33,015 nt of DNA from Oscillospiraceae bacterium (GCA_902785115.1 CACZXQ010000013.1:11510-44524), one strand, 5' to 3'. Positions 8,074 through 16,937 are shown, numbered from the stretch's first letter. Notes: a model not told the origin generated them from the sequence alone. Numbers and translations: made by a program.

Positions 8074-9171
8074 ATGGAACTGAATTTACGCCCGAGAGAA
8101 GAATGCAAGTTTGACGCTGTGAGCCTTGGCGAGGTTATGCTGCGCCTCGATCCCGGCGAGGGGCGCATCCGCACCGCCCGCTCCTTCCGCGCCTGGGAAG
8201 GCGGCGGCGAATATAACGTCATCCGCGGCCTGCACAAGTGCTTCGGCATGAACACCGCCGTGATCACCGCCTTTGCTGACAACGAGGTAGGCAAGCTGAT
8301 GCGCGACTTCATCGAGCAGGGCGGCGTGAACACCGATCTGATTTTCTGGAAGAAGACTGACGGCATCGGCCGCATCTGCCGCAACGGCATCAACTTCACC
8401 GAGCGCGGCTTCGGCATCCGCGGCGCCGTGGGCTGCTCTGACCGCGCCAACACCGCGATTTCCCAGGCTCGCCCCGAGGACTTTGATTTTGACTACATCT
8501 TCGGCACACTCGGCGTGCGCTGGCTGCACACCGGCGGCATCTACGCCGCGCTCAGCGAGCAGAGCTGTGAGACCGTCATCGCCGCCTGCAAGGCCGCGAA
8601 GAAGTACGGCACCGTCGTGTCCTGCGATCTCAACTACCGCCCCTCCATGTGGAGCGCCATCGGCGGTCTTGAGAAGGCGCGAGAGGTCAACCGCGAGGTT
8701 GCCAAGTACGTTGACGTCATGATCGGCAACGAAGAGGACTTCACCGCCTGCCTCGGCTTTGAGATCGAGGGCAACGATGAAAACCTCAAGGAGCTGAACC
8801 TCGAAGGCTACAAGAAGATGATCGGCAAGGCCGCCGAGACCTACCCCAACTTCAAGGTCGTTGCGACCACGCTGCGCACCGTGAAGACCGCCACCGTCAA
8901 CGACTGGAAGGCCATCTGCTGGGCGGACGGCGAAATCTACCAGTCCAAGGAGTATAACGGCCTGGAGATCATGGACCGCGTCGGCGGCGGTGACTCCTTT
9001 GCCTCCGGTCTCGTGTACGGGCTCATGACCACGGGCGATGCGCTGCAGGCCGTCAACTACGGCGCTGCCCACGGCGCGCTCGCCATGACCACCCCGGGCG
9101 ACACCTCCATGGCAAGCAAGAACGAGGTCGAGGCCATCATGGGCGGCGCCGGCGCCCGCGTCAAGCGCTGA
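8074..9171 (+). CDS. kdgK: PfkB-family kinase, probable 2-keto-3-deoxygluconate kinase (copy 1)
   Basis: A 365-residue ribokinase-fold sugar kinase. The N-terminal SLGEVMLRLDPG strand, EGGGEYNVIRGL substrate region and C-terminal DRVGGGDSFASG signature (catalytic Asp307) identify a PfkB kinase. Its position after eda supports phosphorylation of KDG to KDPG. The substrate loop reads GGGEYNV where the neighbouring paralogue has GGSEANV, so substrate preference may differ. An AAAGGAG ribosome site precedes the ATG. The next kinase gene starts one base after its TGA. Confidence 0.85.
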   Translation: MELNLRPREECKFDAVSLGEVMLRLDPGEGRIRTARSFRAWEGGGEYNVIRGLHKCFGMNTAVITAFADNEVGKLMRDFIEQGGVNTDLIFWKKTDGIGRICRNGINFTERGFGIRGAVGCSDRANTAISQARPEDFDFDYIFGTLGVRWLHTGGIYAALSEQSCETVIAACKAAKKYGTVVSCDLNYRPSMWSAIGGLEKAREVNREVAKYVDVMIGNEEDFTACLGFEIEGNDENLKELNLEGYKKMIGKAAETYPNFKVVATTLRTVKTATVNDWKAICWADGEIYQSKEYNGLEIMDRVGGGDSFASGLVYGLMTTGDALQAVNYGAAHGALAMTTPGDTSMASKNEVEAIMGGAGARVKR

Positions 9172-9172
9172 T

Positions 9173-10258
9173 ATGGAACATACCAATCCGCTTATGAGCG
9201 GCGGCAATTCGCCCCGCTTCATCACCTTTGGCGAGATCATGCTCCGCCTGACTCCGCCGAACTATGAGAAGATCCGGGTCGCCACGAGCTTTGAGGCAAG
9301 CTACGGCGGGAGCGAGGCCAACGTCGCGCTCGCCCTGGCAAACCTCGGCATCGACAGCACCTTCTTCACCGTCGTGCCGAACAACTCCCTCGGCAAGAGC
9401 GCGGTCAGAATGCTGCGCTCGAACGACGTGCACTGCACCCCCGTCATCCTCTCCACCCAGGAGGAGACGCCCACCCACCGTCTCGGCACCTACTATCTTG
9501 AGACCGGCTACGGCATCCGCCCCAGCAAGGTCACCTATGACCGCAAGCACAGCGCCATCACCGAGTATGACTTCAGCAAGGTCGATCTGGACTGGCTGCT
9601 TTCGGACTTTGACTGGCTGCACCTGAGCGGCATCACGCCCGCCCTGTCCCCGAGCTGCGCGGACTTCATCCTTGCCTGCATGAAAAAGGCCAAGGAGAAG
9701 GGGCTCACCGTGAGCTTTGACGGCAACTTCCGCAGTCTGCTCTGGACCTGGGAGCAGGCGCGCGACTTCTGCACCCAGTGCCTGCCGTATGTGGACGTGC
9801 TGCTGGGTATCGAGCCCTATCACCTTTGGCGGGACGAGAACGACCACAGCAAGGGCGACTGGAAGGACGGCATCCCCATGCAGCCGAGCTACGAGCAGCA
9901 GGATGAGGTGTTTCAGGCCTTTGCCGAGCGCTACCCCAACCTCAAGTGCATGGCGCGGCATGTCCGCTTTGCCCATACCGGCAGCGAGAACAGCCTCATG
10001 GCCTATATGTGGTATCAGAACCACACCTTTGAAAGCCGCCTCTTCACCTTCAACATCCTTGACCGTGTGGGCGGGGGCGACGCCTTTGCCAGCGGCCTCA
10101 TCTACGCGATGATGAAGGGCTACAAGCCCATGGACACCATCAACTTCGCCGTGGCCAGCTCCGCCATCAAGCACACCATCCGCGGCGACGGCAACATCAC
10201 CGACGACGCCGAGAGCATCCGGCAGCTCATGAACATGAACTACGACATCAAACGATAA
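9173..10258 (+). CDS. kdgK: PfkB-family kinase, probable 2-keto-3-deoxygluconate kinase (copy 2)
   Basis: A 361-residue paralogue of the preceding gene. Features are TFGEIMLRLTPP at 18-29, YGGSEANVALAL at 44-55 and DRVGGGDAFASG with catalytic Asp303. The GGSEANVA substrate region is the more typical KDG-kinase form. The start codon is one base past the upstream TGA and has no recognisable ribosome site, so translation is probably coupled to the first kinase. The pair is diverged well beyond a recent duplication. Both being true KDG kinases is plausible, but either could act on a related keto-deoxy sugar acid. Confidence 0.85.
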   Translation: MEHTNPLMSGGNSPRFITFGEIMLRLTPPNYEKIRVATSFEASYGGSEANVALALANLGIDSTFFTVVPNNSLGKSAVRMLRSNDVHCTPVILSTQEETPTHRLGTYYLETGYGIRPSKVTYDRKHSAITEYDFSKVDLDWLLSDFDWLHLSGITPALSPSCADFILACMKKAKEKGLTVSFDGNFRSLLWTWEQARDFCTQCLPYVDVLLGIEPYHLWRDENDHSKGDWKDGIPMQPSYEQQDEVFQAFAERYPNLKCMARHVRFAHTGSENSLMAYMWYQNHTFESRLFTFNILDRVGGGDAFASGLIYAMMKGYKPMDTINFAVASSAIKHTIRGDGNITDDAESIRQLMNMNYDIKR

Positions 10259-10269
10259 AAAAGAAAAAC

Positions 10270-10304
10270 CTGCTCCCATCGGTTGAAAACGCCGATGGGA
10301 GCAG
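10270..10304 (-). terminator. Hairpin between the second kinase gene and uxaC
   Basis: A perfect 13-bp stem (CTGCTCCCATCGG/CCGATGGGAGCAG) with a nine-base loop. The A-rich tract lies on its left (10258-10268), so the U-tract of an intrinsic terminator would be on the minus strand. On the plus strand it is followed by CCCCTGCG. On plus-strand mRNA it is better read as a stability or processing hairpin. Confidence 0.4.
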
Positions 10305-10333
10305 CCCCTGCGAAGAAAGGCGGATTGATTACA

Positions 10334-11767
10334 ATGAGAGCATTTATGGACAAGGATTTCCTGCTGGAAACCGAAACAGCCAAGCACCTGTTCCATGACT
10401 ATTCCGAGCATATGCCCCTTGCGGACTACCACTGCCACATCTCTCCCCGCGAGATCTATGAGGATCGCCGCTTCAACAATCTGACCGAGGTCTGGCTCGG
10501 CGGCAAGAACCCCGACGGCAGCTATTTCGGCGACCACTACAAGTGGCGTGTCATGCGCTCCAACGCCGTCCCGGAGGAGTACGTCACCGGCGAAAGAGAC
10601 GCGTACGAGCGCTACCTCAAGTTTGTCGAGGCGCTGCAGATGGCGATCGGCAACCCCATGTACCACTGGTGCAATCTTGAGCTGCGCCAGTTCTTCGGCT
10701 TTATGAAGCCCCTGACTCCCGAGACCGCCGAGGAGGCTTGGAACTTCTGCAACGACAAGCTGCAGCATGACCCGAACCTCACCGTGCGCGGCATCATCAA
10801 AAAGGCCAACGTCGCCATGGTCGGCACCACCGACGATCCCATCGACTCCCTCGAGTGGCACAAGAAGATCGCGGAGGATCCCAGCATCACCGTCAAGGTC
10901 TGCCCCTCCTTCCGTCCCGACAAGGCCATCAACATCTCCAAGCCCGGCTTCGCGGCGTATATCGAGAAGCTGGCCAAGAGCGTCGGCAAGGAAACGCTTG
11001 CAAGCGCCGATGAGGTCAAGGCCGCTCTTGTCGAGCGCCTGGAGTTCTTCGCCGCAATGGGCTGCCGCGCCAGCGACCACGGTCTCGATTACATCCCCTT
11101 CCGTCCCGCCTCCGATGACGAGGTGAACGCCATCTTCTGCAAGGTCATGGCGGGTGAGTGCGTCAGCGTCGAGGACGCGGAGAAGTACCAGACCGCGATC
11201 CTGCTGTGCTTAGGCCGCGCCTACCACCGTCTCGGCATCGCCATGCAGATCCATTACTCCTGCCTGCGCGGCGTGAACACCCGCATGAACCGCCTGCTCG
11301 GACCCGACACGGGCTTTGACATGATCGCCCAGAACACCTGCGGCGGCGACATCGCCGCTTTCCTGGCCGCCCTGGACGAGACCGGCGAGTGCCCCAAGAC
11401 CATTCTCTACTCCCTCAACCCCGCCGACAATGAGCAGCTTGGCACGCTGATCGGCTGCTTCCAGTCCGACGAGGTGCCCGGCAAGATCCAGCACGGCTCC
11501 GCCTGGTGGTTCAACGACACCAAGTCCGGCATGGAGGCGCAGATGAAGTCCCTGGCCAATCTCGGCCTGCTTGGCAACTTCGTCGGCATGCTCACCGATT
11601 CCCGCTCCTTCCTGAGCTATGCGCGGCACGACTACTTCCGCCGCATCTTCTGCAACCTGGTGGGCAACTGGGTCGAAAACGGCGAGTACCCCGATAACGA
11701 CGCCGCGCTCAAGCGCATCGTCGAGGGCGTCAGCTACAAGAACGCTGAAAGATATTTTAATCTCTGA
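10334..11767 (+). CDS. uxaC: Glucuronate/galacturonate isomerase
   Basis: A 477-residue metal-dependent amidohydrolase-fold isomerase that converts D-galacturonate to D-tagaturonate (and D-glucuronate to D-fructuronate). The N-terminal DYHCHISP metal motif, RASDHGLDYIPF, MQIHYSCLRGVN and the C-terminal SFLSYARHDYFRRI segment are typical of UxaC, and the length matches the family. ATG 10334 is chosen because an upstream in-frame ATG at 10283 lies inside the 10270-10304 hairpin loop and would add a non-family extension. An AAAGG-type site lies about 13 bases before 10334. It starts the saturated-galacturonate branch and is followed by uxaB. Confidence 0.96.
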   Translation: MRAFMDKDFLLETETAKHLFHDYSEHMPLADYHCHISPREIYEDRRFNNLTEVWLGGKNPDGSYFGDHYKWRVMRSNAVPEEYVTGERDAYERYLKFVEALQMAIGNPMYHWCNLELRQFFGFMKPLTPETAEEAWNFCNDKLQHDPNLTVRGIIKKANVAMVGTTDDPIDSLEWHKKIAEDPSITVKVCPSFRPDKAINISKPGFAAYIEKLAKSVGKETLASADEVKAALVERLEFFAAMGCRASDHGLDYIPFRPASDDEVNAIFCKVMAGECVSVEDAEKYQTAILLCLGRAYHRLGIAMQIHYSCLRGVNTRMNRLLGPDTGFDMIAQNTCGGDIAAFLAALDETGECPKTILYSLNPADNEQLGTLIGCFQSDEVPGKIQHGSAWWFNDTKSGMEAQMKSLANLGLLGNFVGMLTDSRSFLSYARHDYFRRIFCNLVGNWVENGEYPDNDAALKRIVEGVSYKNAERYFNL

Positions 11768-11783
11768 AAAGAGGATCATGATT

Positions 11784-13241
11784 ATGGACAGATTAAGTTT
11801 TGCGACCCTGGAAAAGCAGGGCTATGAGGGCTATCTTCTGAAGGACGCGCCGGAAAAGATCGTGCAGTTCGGCGAGGGCAACTTCCTGCGCGCCTTCGCG
11901 GATCACTTTGTGGATGAAATGAACGAGAAGGCCGGCTTCAACGCCAAGGTCGTGCTGGTGCAGCCGCGCGGCGGTCACCCCGAGGCGGCCGACCGCTTCA
12001 GCGAGCAGGACGGGCTCTATACCCTGATCCTGCGCGGACGCGAGAACGGCCAGCCCGTGGAGCGCACCCGCGTCATCTCCGCGGCCTCCCGCTGTCTCGA
12101 CCCCAAGCGCGATTGGGCGAAGCTTCTCGACTGCGCGAGAAATCCCGAGCTGCGCTTTGTGATCTCCAACACCACCGAGGCCGGCATCGCCTTCGATCCC
12201 GCCTGCAAGCAGGATGACGCGCCGCCTTCCGCCTTCCCCGCCAAGCTCACGCTTTTCCTGCATGAGCGCTGGAAGCTCGGCTACAAGGGCATCATCATCC
12301 TCTCCTGCGAGCTCATCGACCACAATGGGCAGGAGCTGCACCGCTGCGTACAGGAGTACGTCAAGCTCTGGGGGCTGGAGGCGGACTTCGCCGCGTGGCT
12401 CGAAAAGGAGAACGTCTTCTGCTCCACGCTGGTTGATCGCATCGTCACCGGCGGTGCAAGAGGCGAGGCCGCGGCTGCTCTGTGCGAGAAGTTCGGCTAC
12501 GAGGATCAGCTCATTGACACCGGCGAGGTCTTTGCCGCATGGGTCATCGAAGGCCCCCAGTGGATCAAGGAGGAGTTCCCGTTTGAAAAGGCCGGGCTTC
12601 CCATCCAGGTCGTGGACGACGTGACCCCCTACAAGCAGCGCAAGGTCCGCATCCTGAACGGCGCGCACACCTCCATGGTGCTTGGCGCTTACCTCGCGGG
12701 CAAGAATATCGTGCGCGACTGCATGCAGGACAAGGCCATCCGCACTTACCTGGAAAAGACCATGTTCGAGGAGATCATCCCCACGCTCGACCTGCCGCGC
12801 GACGAGGTGGAGGGCTTTGCCGCCTCCGTGATCGACCGCTTTGATAACCCCTATATCGACCATCAGCTTCTGGACATCGCGCTCAACTCCGCCTCCAAGT
12901 GGAAAGCCCGCGTGATGCCGAGCCTGACCGCGTTTGTCAAGCGTCAGGGGAAGCTCCCCAAGCGCCTGACCTTCTCCCTCGCCGCCTTCATCGCCTTCTA
13001 CCACAAGGGCGAGCGCGACGGCGCAGCCTATCCCGTGCGGGACGATGAGTGGGTGCTGGACTTCTTCGCCGCCCACAAGAACGATGATAACGCCGCTCTC
13101 GCCAAGGCCGTCGTGAACGACGAACGCCTGTGGGACGGTGCGCTTGCCGAGATTGACGGCCTCGAGGCCGCTGTCGCCGCGGCGCTTGACCGCATTGACG
13201 AGATCGGTATGTATGAAGCCATGAAGGAGTGCGCCGAATGA
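11784..13241 (+). CDS. uxaB: Tagaturonate reductase (altronate oxidoreductase)
   Basis: A 485-residue NAD-dependent polyol dehydrogenase of the long-chain mannitol-dehydrogenase family. It reduces D-tagaturonate to D-altronate. The N-terminal IVQFGEGNFLRAF strand begins the cofactor-binding domain. The catalytic K-x4-N-x2-H signature of the family is visible in KVRILNGAH. ATG 11784 is preferred over the in-frame ATG 11778 because GAGGA at 11771-11775 sits eight bases from the former and two from the latter. Its TGA overlaps the uxaA ATG. Confidence 0.94.
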   Translation: MDRLSFATLEKQGYEGYLLKDAPEKIVQFGEGNFLRAFADHFVDEMNEKAGFNAKVVLVQPRGGHPEAADRFSEQDGLYTLILRGRENGQPVERTRVISAASRCLDPKRDWAKLLDCARNPELRFVISNTTEAGIAFDPACKQDDAPPSAFPAKLTLFLHERWKLGYKGIIILSCELIDHNGQELHRCVQEYVKLWGLEADFAAWLEKENVFCSTLVDRIVTGGARGEAAAALCEKFGYEDQLIDTGEVFAAWVIEGPQWIKEEFPFEKAGLPIQVVDDVTPYKQRKVRILNGAHTSMVLGAYLAGKNIVRDCMQDKAIRTYLEKTMFEEIIPTLDLPRDEVEGFAASVIDRFDNPYIDHQLLDIALNSASKWKARVMPSLTAFVKRQGKLPKRLTFSLAAFIAFYHKGERDGAAYPVRDDEWVLDFFAAHKNDDNAALAKAVVNDERLWDGALAEIDGLEAAVAAALDRIDEIGMYEAMKECAE

Positions 13242-14716
13242 AGCTCATTCGCATTCACCCCAATGACAACGTGGCGGTCGCCTTGACGGATCTGAAGGCC
13301 GGGGAGGAGCTCACGCGCGACGGCCTCACCGTCACCGCTGCCGAGGATGTGGCGCGGGGGCACAAGCTTGCCCTGCGCCCCATCGCCGAGGGCGAAGCCG
13401 TCGTCAAGTACGGAAACCCGATCGGCATTGCCAGGGCGGATATCCCGCAGGGCGCCTGGGTGCATGTGCACAACGTGCGCACCGGCCTCTCCGAGACCGC
13501 CGAGTACGAATACTGCCACAAGACCTACCCCTTGCCCGAGCTTGCCCCGCGCACGTTTATGGGCTACCGCAGACCGGACGGACGCGCCGCCGTGCGCAAC
13601 GAACTCTGGATCGTGCCGACGGTGGGCTGCGTCAACAGCATCGCCGCCGCCCTGGTGCGCGAAAACCAGCACCTCGTCACCGGCAGCATTGACGGGCTCT
13701 ACACCTTTGCCCACCCCTACGGCTGCAGCCAGATGGGGGACGACCATGCCCAAACCCGCAAGCTCCTCGCCGCCTTGGTGCGCCACCCGAACGCGGGCGG
13801 TGTGCTGGTGCTCTCCCTCGGCTGCGAGAACCTCACGCAGGAGCAGTTCAAGCGTGAACTCGGCGAGTGGGACGATCGGCGCGTGAAGTTTCTCGTCTGC
13901 CAGCAGTTTGAGGACGAGCTGGAAGAGGGCGCGAAGCTCCTCAAGGAGCTGGCAGAGTATGCGTCCCAGTTTCAGCGCGAGGAGATCCCGGCTTCGGAGC
14001 TTGTGATCGGCATGAAGTGCGGCGGCTCCGACGGCCTCTCCGGCATCACCGCAAACCCCATGGTCGGGCGCTTTTCCGACAGGCTTGTCTCCCTTGGCGG
14101 CTCGACCGTGCTGACCGAGGTGCCCGAGATGTTCGGTGCGGAAAACATCCTCTTCTCCCGCTGCAAGGATGAGGAAGTCTTCCAAAAGGCCGTGCGCATG
14201 GTCAACCGCTTCAAGGATTACTTCGTCAGCCACGGGCAGGTGGTCTATGAAAACCCCAGCCCCGGCAACAAGGCCGGCGGCATCACAACGCTCGAGGACA
14301 AGAGCTGCGGCTGCGTCCAGAAGGGCGGCAGCGCCCAGATCGTGGACGTGCTGGAGTACGCCGAGCCTGTCACCAAGAAAGGGCTCAACCTGCTCTCCGG
14401 CCCGGGCAATGACCTCGTCTCCGCGACCGATCTGACCGCCGCGGGCGCGCACATCATCCTCTTCACCACCGGGCGCGGCACGCCCTTCGGCGCCCCGGCT
14501 CCCACGGTGAAGATTTCCACAAACTCCGCGCTCTACAACAAGAAGGGCAACTGGATCGACTTCAACGCCGGTTCCGTGGCCGAGGGCGAGAGTCTGGACG
14601 CCGCGGGCGACCGTTTGCTGGACTATGTGCTGCGCGTGGCCTCCGGTGAAAAGACCAAGGCCGAGAAGCACGGCGCGAAGGAAATTGCCATCTTTAAGGA
14701 CGGTGTAACACTGTAA
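13238..14716 (+). CDS. uxaA: Altronate dehydratase
   Basis: A 492-residue UxaA/GarD-family dehydratase that converts D-altronate to 2-keto-3-deoxygluconate, joining the KduI/KduD branch. It has the short N-terminal SAF-like domain (first roughly 95 residues) and the large C-terminal domain with cysteine-rich signatures YGCSQMGDDH, KCGGSDGLSG and KSCGCVQKGG, probable metal ligands. The ATG overlaps the uxaB stop (ATGA), with AAGGAG eight bases upstream. It is the last gene of the pectin cluster and is followed directly by a long hairpin. Confidence 0.95.
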   Translation: MKLIRIHPNDNVAVALTDLKAGEELTRDGLTVTAAEDVARGHKLALRPIAEGEAVVKYGNPIGIARADIPQGAWVHVHNVRTGLSETAEYEYCHKTYPLPELAPRTFMGYRRPDGRAAVRNELWIVPTVGCVNSIAAALVRENQHLVTGSIDGLYTFAHPYGCSQMGDDHAQTRKLLAALVRHPNAGGVLVLSLGCENLTQEQFKRELGEWDDRRVKFLVCQQFEDELEEGAKLLKELAEYASQFQREEIPASELVIGMKCGGSDGLSGITANPMVGRFSDRLVSLGGSTVLTEVPEMFGAENILFSRCKDEEVFQKAVRMVNRFKDYFVSHGQVVYENPSPGNKAGGITTLEDKSCGCVQKGGSAQIVDVLEYAEPVTKKGLNLLSGPGNDLVSATDLTAAGAHIILFTTGRGTPFGAPAPTVKISTNSALYNKKGNWIDFNAGSVAEGESLDAAGDRLLDYVLRVASGEKTKAEKHGAKEIAIFKDGVTL

Positions 14717-14750
14717 TTATTCAGTCCCCTTAAGAGGGGACTGAATAATT
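14715..14750 (+). terminator. Long hairpin at the uxaA stop codon
   Basis: A perfect 16-bp stem (AATTATTCAGTCCCCT and its complement) with a TAAG loop overlaps the uxaA TAA. There is no U-tract beyond AATAATTAG. It most likely marks the 3' end of the catabolic operon, through termination or protection of the mRNA end. Confidence 0.6.
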
Positions 14751-14978
14751 AGGGACACTTGCGCTTATCGCACACGGCGCTTGCGTGAGACATGCCGTGT
14801 TTGGTCGGCGCAAGACCTCGCGAAGCTCGGTTTAGGGAGTTTTTGTCGGGGCAAAGCCTCGCAAAAACATATTTCGATTTATTTTTCGCGTTTCGACGCG
14901 AAAAATCAGAGGCGTCCCCCCTCTGAACTCCCCCCCCTGAGTTTGTGGGGATGACTGCTTACAATACAACAGAGATAC
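14751..14978. repeat. Hairpin-rich non-coding spacer
   Basis: No gene is evident between uxaA and the small CxxC gene. The spacer holds an imperfect GTTTTTG/CAAAAAC hairpin near 14838-14867, a perfect ATTTTTCGCGT-TTCG-ACGCGAAAAAT hairpin at 14881-14906, and a CAGAGG/CCTCTG hairpin at 14907-14925 followed by a C-run. A minus-strand open frame here looks spurious because it translates the repeats. Confidence 0.5.
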
Positions 14979-14992
14979 TGGGAGGAAAAAAC

Positions 14993-15169
14993 ATGGCGCT
15001 GCATGTGATGGAGGAGGCCAACCGCTGTCTTGGCTGCAACGGTAAGCGCGTGGCGGAAACGATGCACGCCTATCTACAGTCCCTCCCCATGCCCGAGCCT
15101 TCCGCTTACGCAAACGCTCCTCTCGCCGACGGCGTCGGCGGCGACGCCCTGGCCGAACAGCAGATATAG
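14993..15169 (+). CDS. Small CxxC protein resembling a GltD-type iron-sulfur domain fragment
   Basis: A 58-residue open frame with a good ribosome site (GGGAGG at 14980-14985, seven bases before the ATG). The segment MEEANRCLGC resembles the EAxRCLxC start of the N-terminal iron-sulfur domain of glutamate synthase small subunit and related flavoproteins. Only the first two cysteines are present, and no flavin or NAD domain follows. The tail is Pro/Ala/Gly-rich. It may be a relic of a larger oxidoreductase or a free-standing small metal-binding protein. Its stop overlaps the left arm of an inverted repeat. Confidence 0.5.
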   Translation: MALHVMEEANRCLGCNGKRVAETMHAYLQSLPMPEPSAYANAPLADGVGGDALAEQQI

Positions 15170-15274
15170 TTTTCAGAATTCAGGTTTCAGAAGCGAAAAC
15201 GAATAACAAGGAAACGACCTGCATTCTCTGTACGCGACAAATCAAACCGCTATGTTTCCTGAAAACTGAAAACT
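15168..15274. repeat. Imperfect 17-bp inverted repeat bracketing a 107-base spacer
   Basis: The left arm at 15168-15184 (AGTTTTCAGAATTCAGG) and the right arm at 15258-15274 (CCTGAAAACTGAAAACT) match as an inverted repeat except for two positions. The enclosed sequence has no open frame. This resembles a small MITE-like or simple-repeat element. Confidence 0.5.
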
Positions 15275-15320
15275 GTAAAAGGAACCTGAGACGCTTTTGC
15301 GTCTCAGGTTCCTTTTACAG
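15273..15320. terminator. Bidirectional terminator between the CxxC gene and cls
   Basis: A perfect 22-bp stem with a TTTT loop, with arms at 15273-15294 and 15299-15320. The cls stop codon (15315-15317, minus) lies inside the right arm. AAAA and TTTT runs near the stem bases on both strands fit a shared terminator for convergent genes. Confidence 0.75.
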
Positions 15321-16895
15321 CAGCGGGGCAATGACCTTGGCGAGAAAGCCCGCGAGCTTGACGAGCCAACTTTCTTTTCTCACGGTGTCCGGGCTGATCT
15401 CGCGGCAGAAGCGCTGCGTGCTCAGAAAATCGGCCTTGATCTCCGGGATACAGTCGGTATCCCGCATCCAGGCGGCACACTCGAAGTGGTGGTAAAGGCT
15501 GCGGTAATCGAGGTTGATCGTGCCTACGACGGCCTCGCGGTCGTCGCTCAGGAAAACCTTGGCGTGAACGAAGCCGGGGCTGTATTCGTAAAGCTTTACG
15601 CCCGACTGCAGAAGCGAGGCGTAGTGCGTTTTTGCAAGGGCGTAGGGAAGCTTCTTGTCCGGGATGCCCGGCAGGATCAGGCGCACGTCCACGCCGCGCT
15701 CGGCGGCAAACTTGAGCGCCGTTTCCATCTCCCCGTCGAGGATCAGATAGGGCGTCATGATGTAAACATAGCGCTGCGCGCGGTTGAGAATGTCCATGTA
15801 CAGCCACTCGCCCACGCGCTCCTCATCCACCGGGCAGTCGGCGTAGGGCATAACGTAGCCGCCGCTGTCGGGAAAAGCTTCTGCCGGGGCGTCAAGGAAA
15901 CCAGAGAAATCCTGCTCCTTCTCCGTGAGGTTCCATATCTGCAGGAACATCAGCGTGAAGCTTCGGGCAGCCTCGCCCCGCAGCAAGAGCGCAGTGTCCT
16001 TCCAGTGGCCGAAGCGCTTGATTTCATTGATGTACTCGTCCGCGAGGTTCACGCCGCCGGTGAAGGCCACCTTGCCATCGATCACCAGAATTTTGCGGTG
16101 ATCGCGGTAGTTGTAGTGCGTGGAGACAAAGGGCGCAATCGGCGCGAAGGGGCGGCACTCGATGCCGAGCAGCTTGAGCCGCTTCGGATAGTCGCGCGGC
16201 AGCGTGAAAAATTCGCAGGTGCCGTCGTACATCAGCCGCACCGTGACGCCCTCGGAGGCCTTGCGCGCCAAAATCTCCAGAACGCGCCCCCACATGAGTC
16301 CCTCGTCCACGATGAAGAACTCAAGAAAGATGAATTTTTCCGCCTTTTCCAGCTCCTCCAGCAGCACGGGGAACAGATCGTCCCCCAGCGGGAAATAGCG
16401 GCACTCGCTGTGCCGGTAGACCGGGTAGCAGCCGGTACGGTTGACGTAGCGCACAAGTCCCGCCGCGTCCGGCGCATCGGATGCGAAAGCGACGGCGGTG
16501 CCCGGGTCAGCCGGGATGCTGTCGCGGGTCTGCTCAATCAGATCGGCATAGCGCTTTCGCAGCATGCGGTGCCCGACGTCGCTCTGCGTGTAGAGGTAGA
16601 GAAGCGCCCCCACTGCCGGAAACAGCATGATGACGATGATCCAGGTGAGCTTGGCGCTGGGATCATGGCGGCTGCTCAACAGATAGAGCGCCATAACGGC
16701 GGAGAAAGCGCCGGATATGGTCACGTAATGGGGCAGGTAGTCCCGCAGGCTGCCGAACAGGTAGATCACCAGAAGCACCTGCATCAGCATCAGGATCGCG
16801 ATCAAGCCCGCCCGGCTGAACACCGCGCGCAAAAGCCCGCGCCGCCCCTTTTTCAGCAGCCGCAGCCCGCGCTTATCCTGAGAATTGCCGCTCAT
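15315..16895 (-). CDS. cls: Cardiolipin synthase (two-HKD phospholipase D family)
   Basis: A 526-residue membrane enzyme that joins two phosphatidylglycerol molecules to cardiolipin and glycerol. The N-terminus has hydrophobic segments at about 30-50, 55-74 and 84-104. Two HKD motifs follow: H266-x-K268-x4-D273 in DHRKILVID and H444-x-K446-x4-D451 in VHAKVFLSDD. A TAGGAGG ribosome site precedes the ATG. It lies 75 bases downstream of atpC on the same strand, separated by a strong hairpin, so it is probably its own transcription unit with some read-through possible. Confidence 0.94.
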   Translation of the reverse strand: MSGNSQDKRGLRLLKKGRRGLLRAVFSRAGLIAILMLMQVLLVIYLFGSLRDYLPHYVTISGAFSAVMALYLLSSRHDPSAKLTWIIVIMLFPAVGALLYLYTQSDVGHRMLRKRYADLIEQTRDSIPADPGTAVAFASDAPDAAGLVRYVNRTGCYPVYRHSECRYFPLGDDLFPVLLEELEKAEKFIFLEFFIVDEGLMWGRVLEILARKASEGVTVRLMYDGTCEFFTLPRDYPKRLKLLGIECRPFAPIAPFVSTHYNYRDHRKILVIDGKVAFTGGVNLADEYINEIKRFGHWKDTALLLRGEAARSFTLMFLQIWNLTEKEQDFSGFLDAPAEAFPDSGGYVMPYADCPVDEERVGEWLYMDILNRAQRYVYIMTPYLILDGEMETALKFAAERGVDVRLILPGIPDKKLPYALAKTHYASLLQSGVKLYEYSPGFVHAKVFLSDDREAVVGTINLDYRSLYHHFECAAWMRDTDCIPEIKADFLSTQRFCREISPDTVRKESWLVKLAGFLAKVIAPLL

Positions 16896-16937
16896 ATGCC
16901 CCTCCTATAAGTCTACCCGATTTCAAACGATGCGCCA

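Noticed and set aside
10270-10304. Plus-strand operon terminator before uxaC
   Set aside because: There is no U-tract on the plus strand; the A-run is on the wrong side for plus-strand termination.
10283-10333. Upstream in-frame ATG for uxaC
   Set aside because: It lies in the loop of a 13-bp hairpin, has no ribosome site and adds residues not seen in UxaC.
14832-15113. Minus-strand 93-residue frame overlapping the CxxC gene
   Set aside because: It translates hairpin repeats and a C-run, has no ribosome site, and overlaps a better-supported gene.
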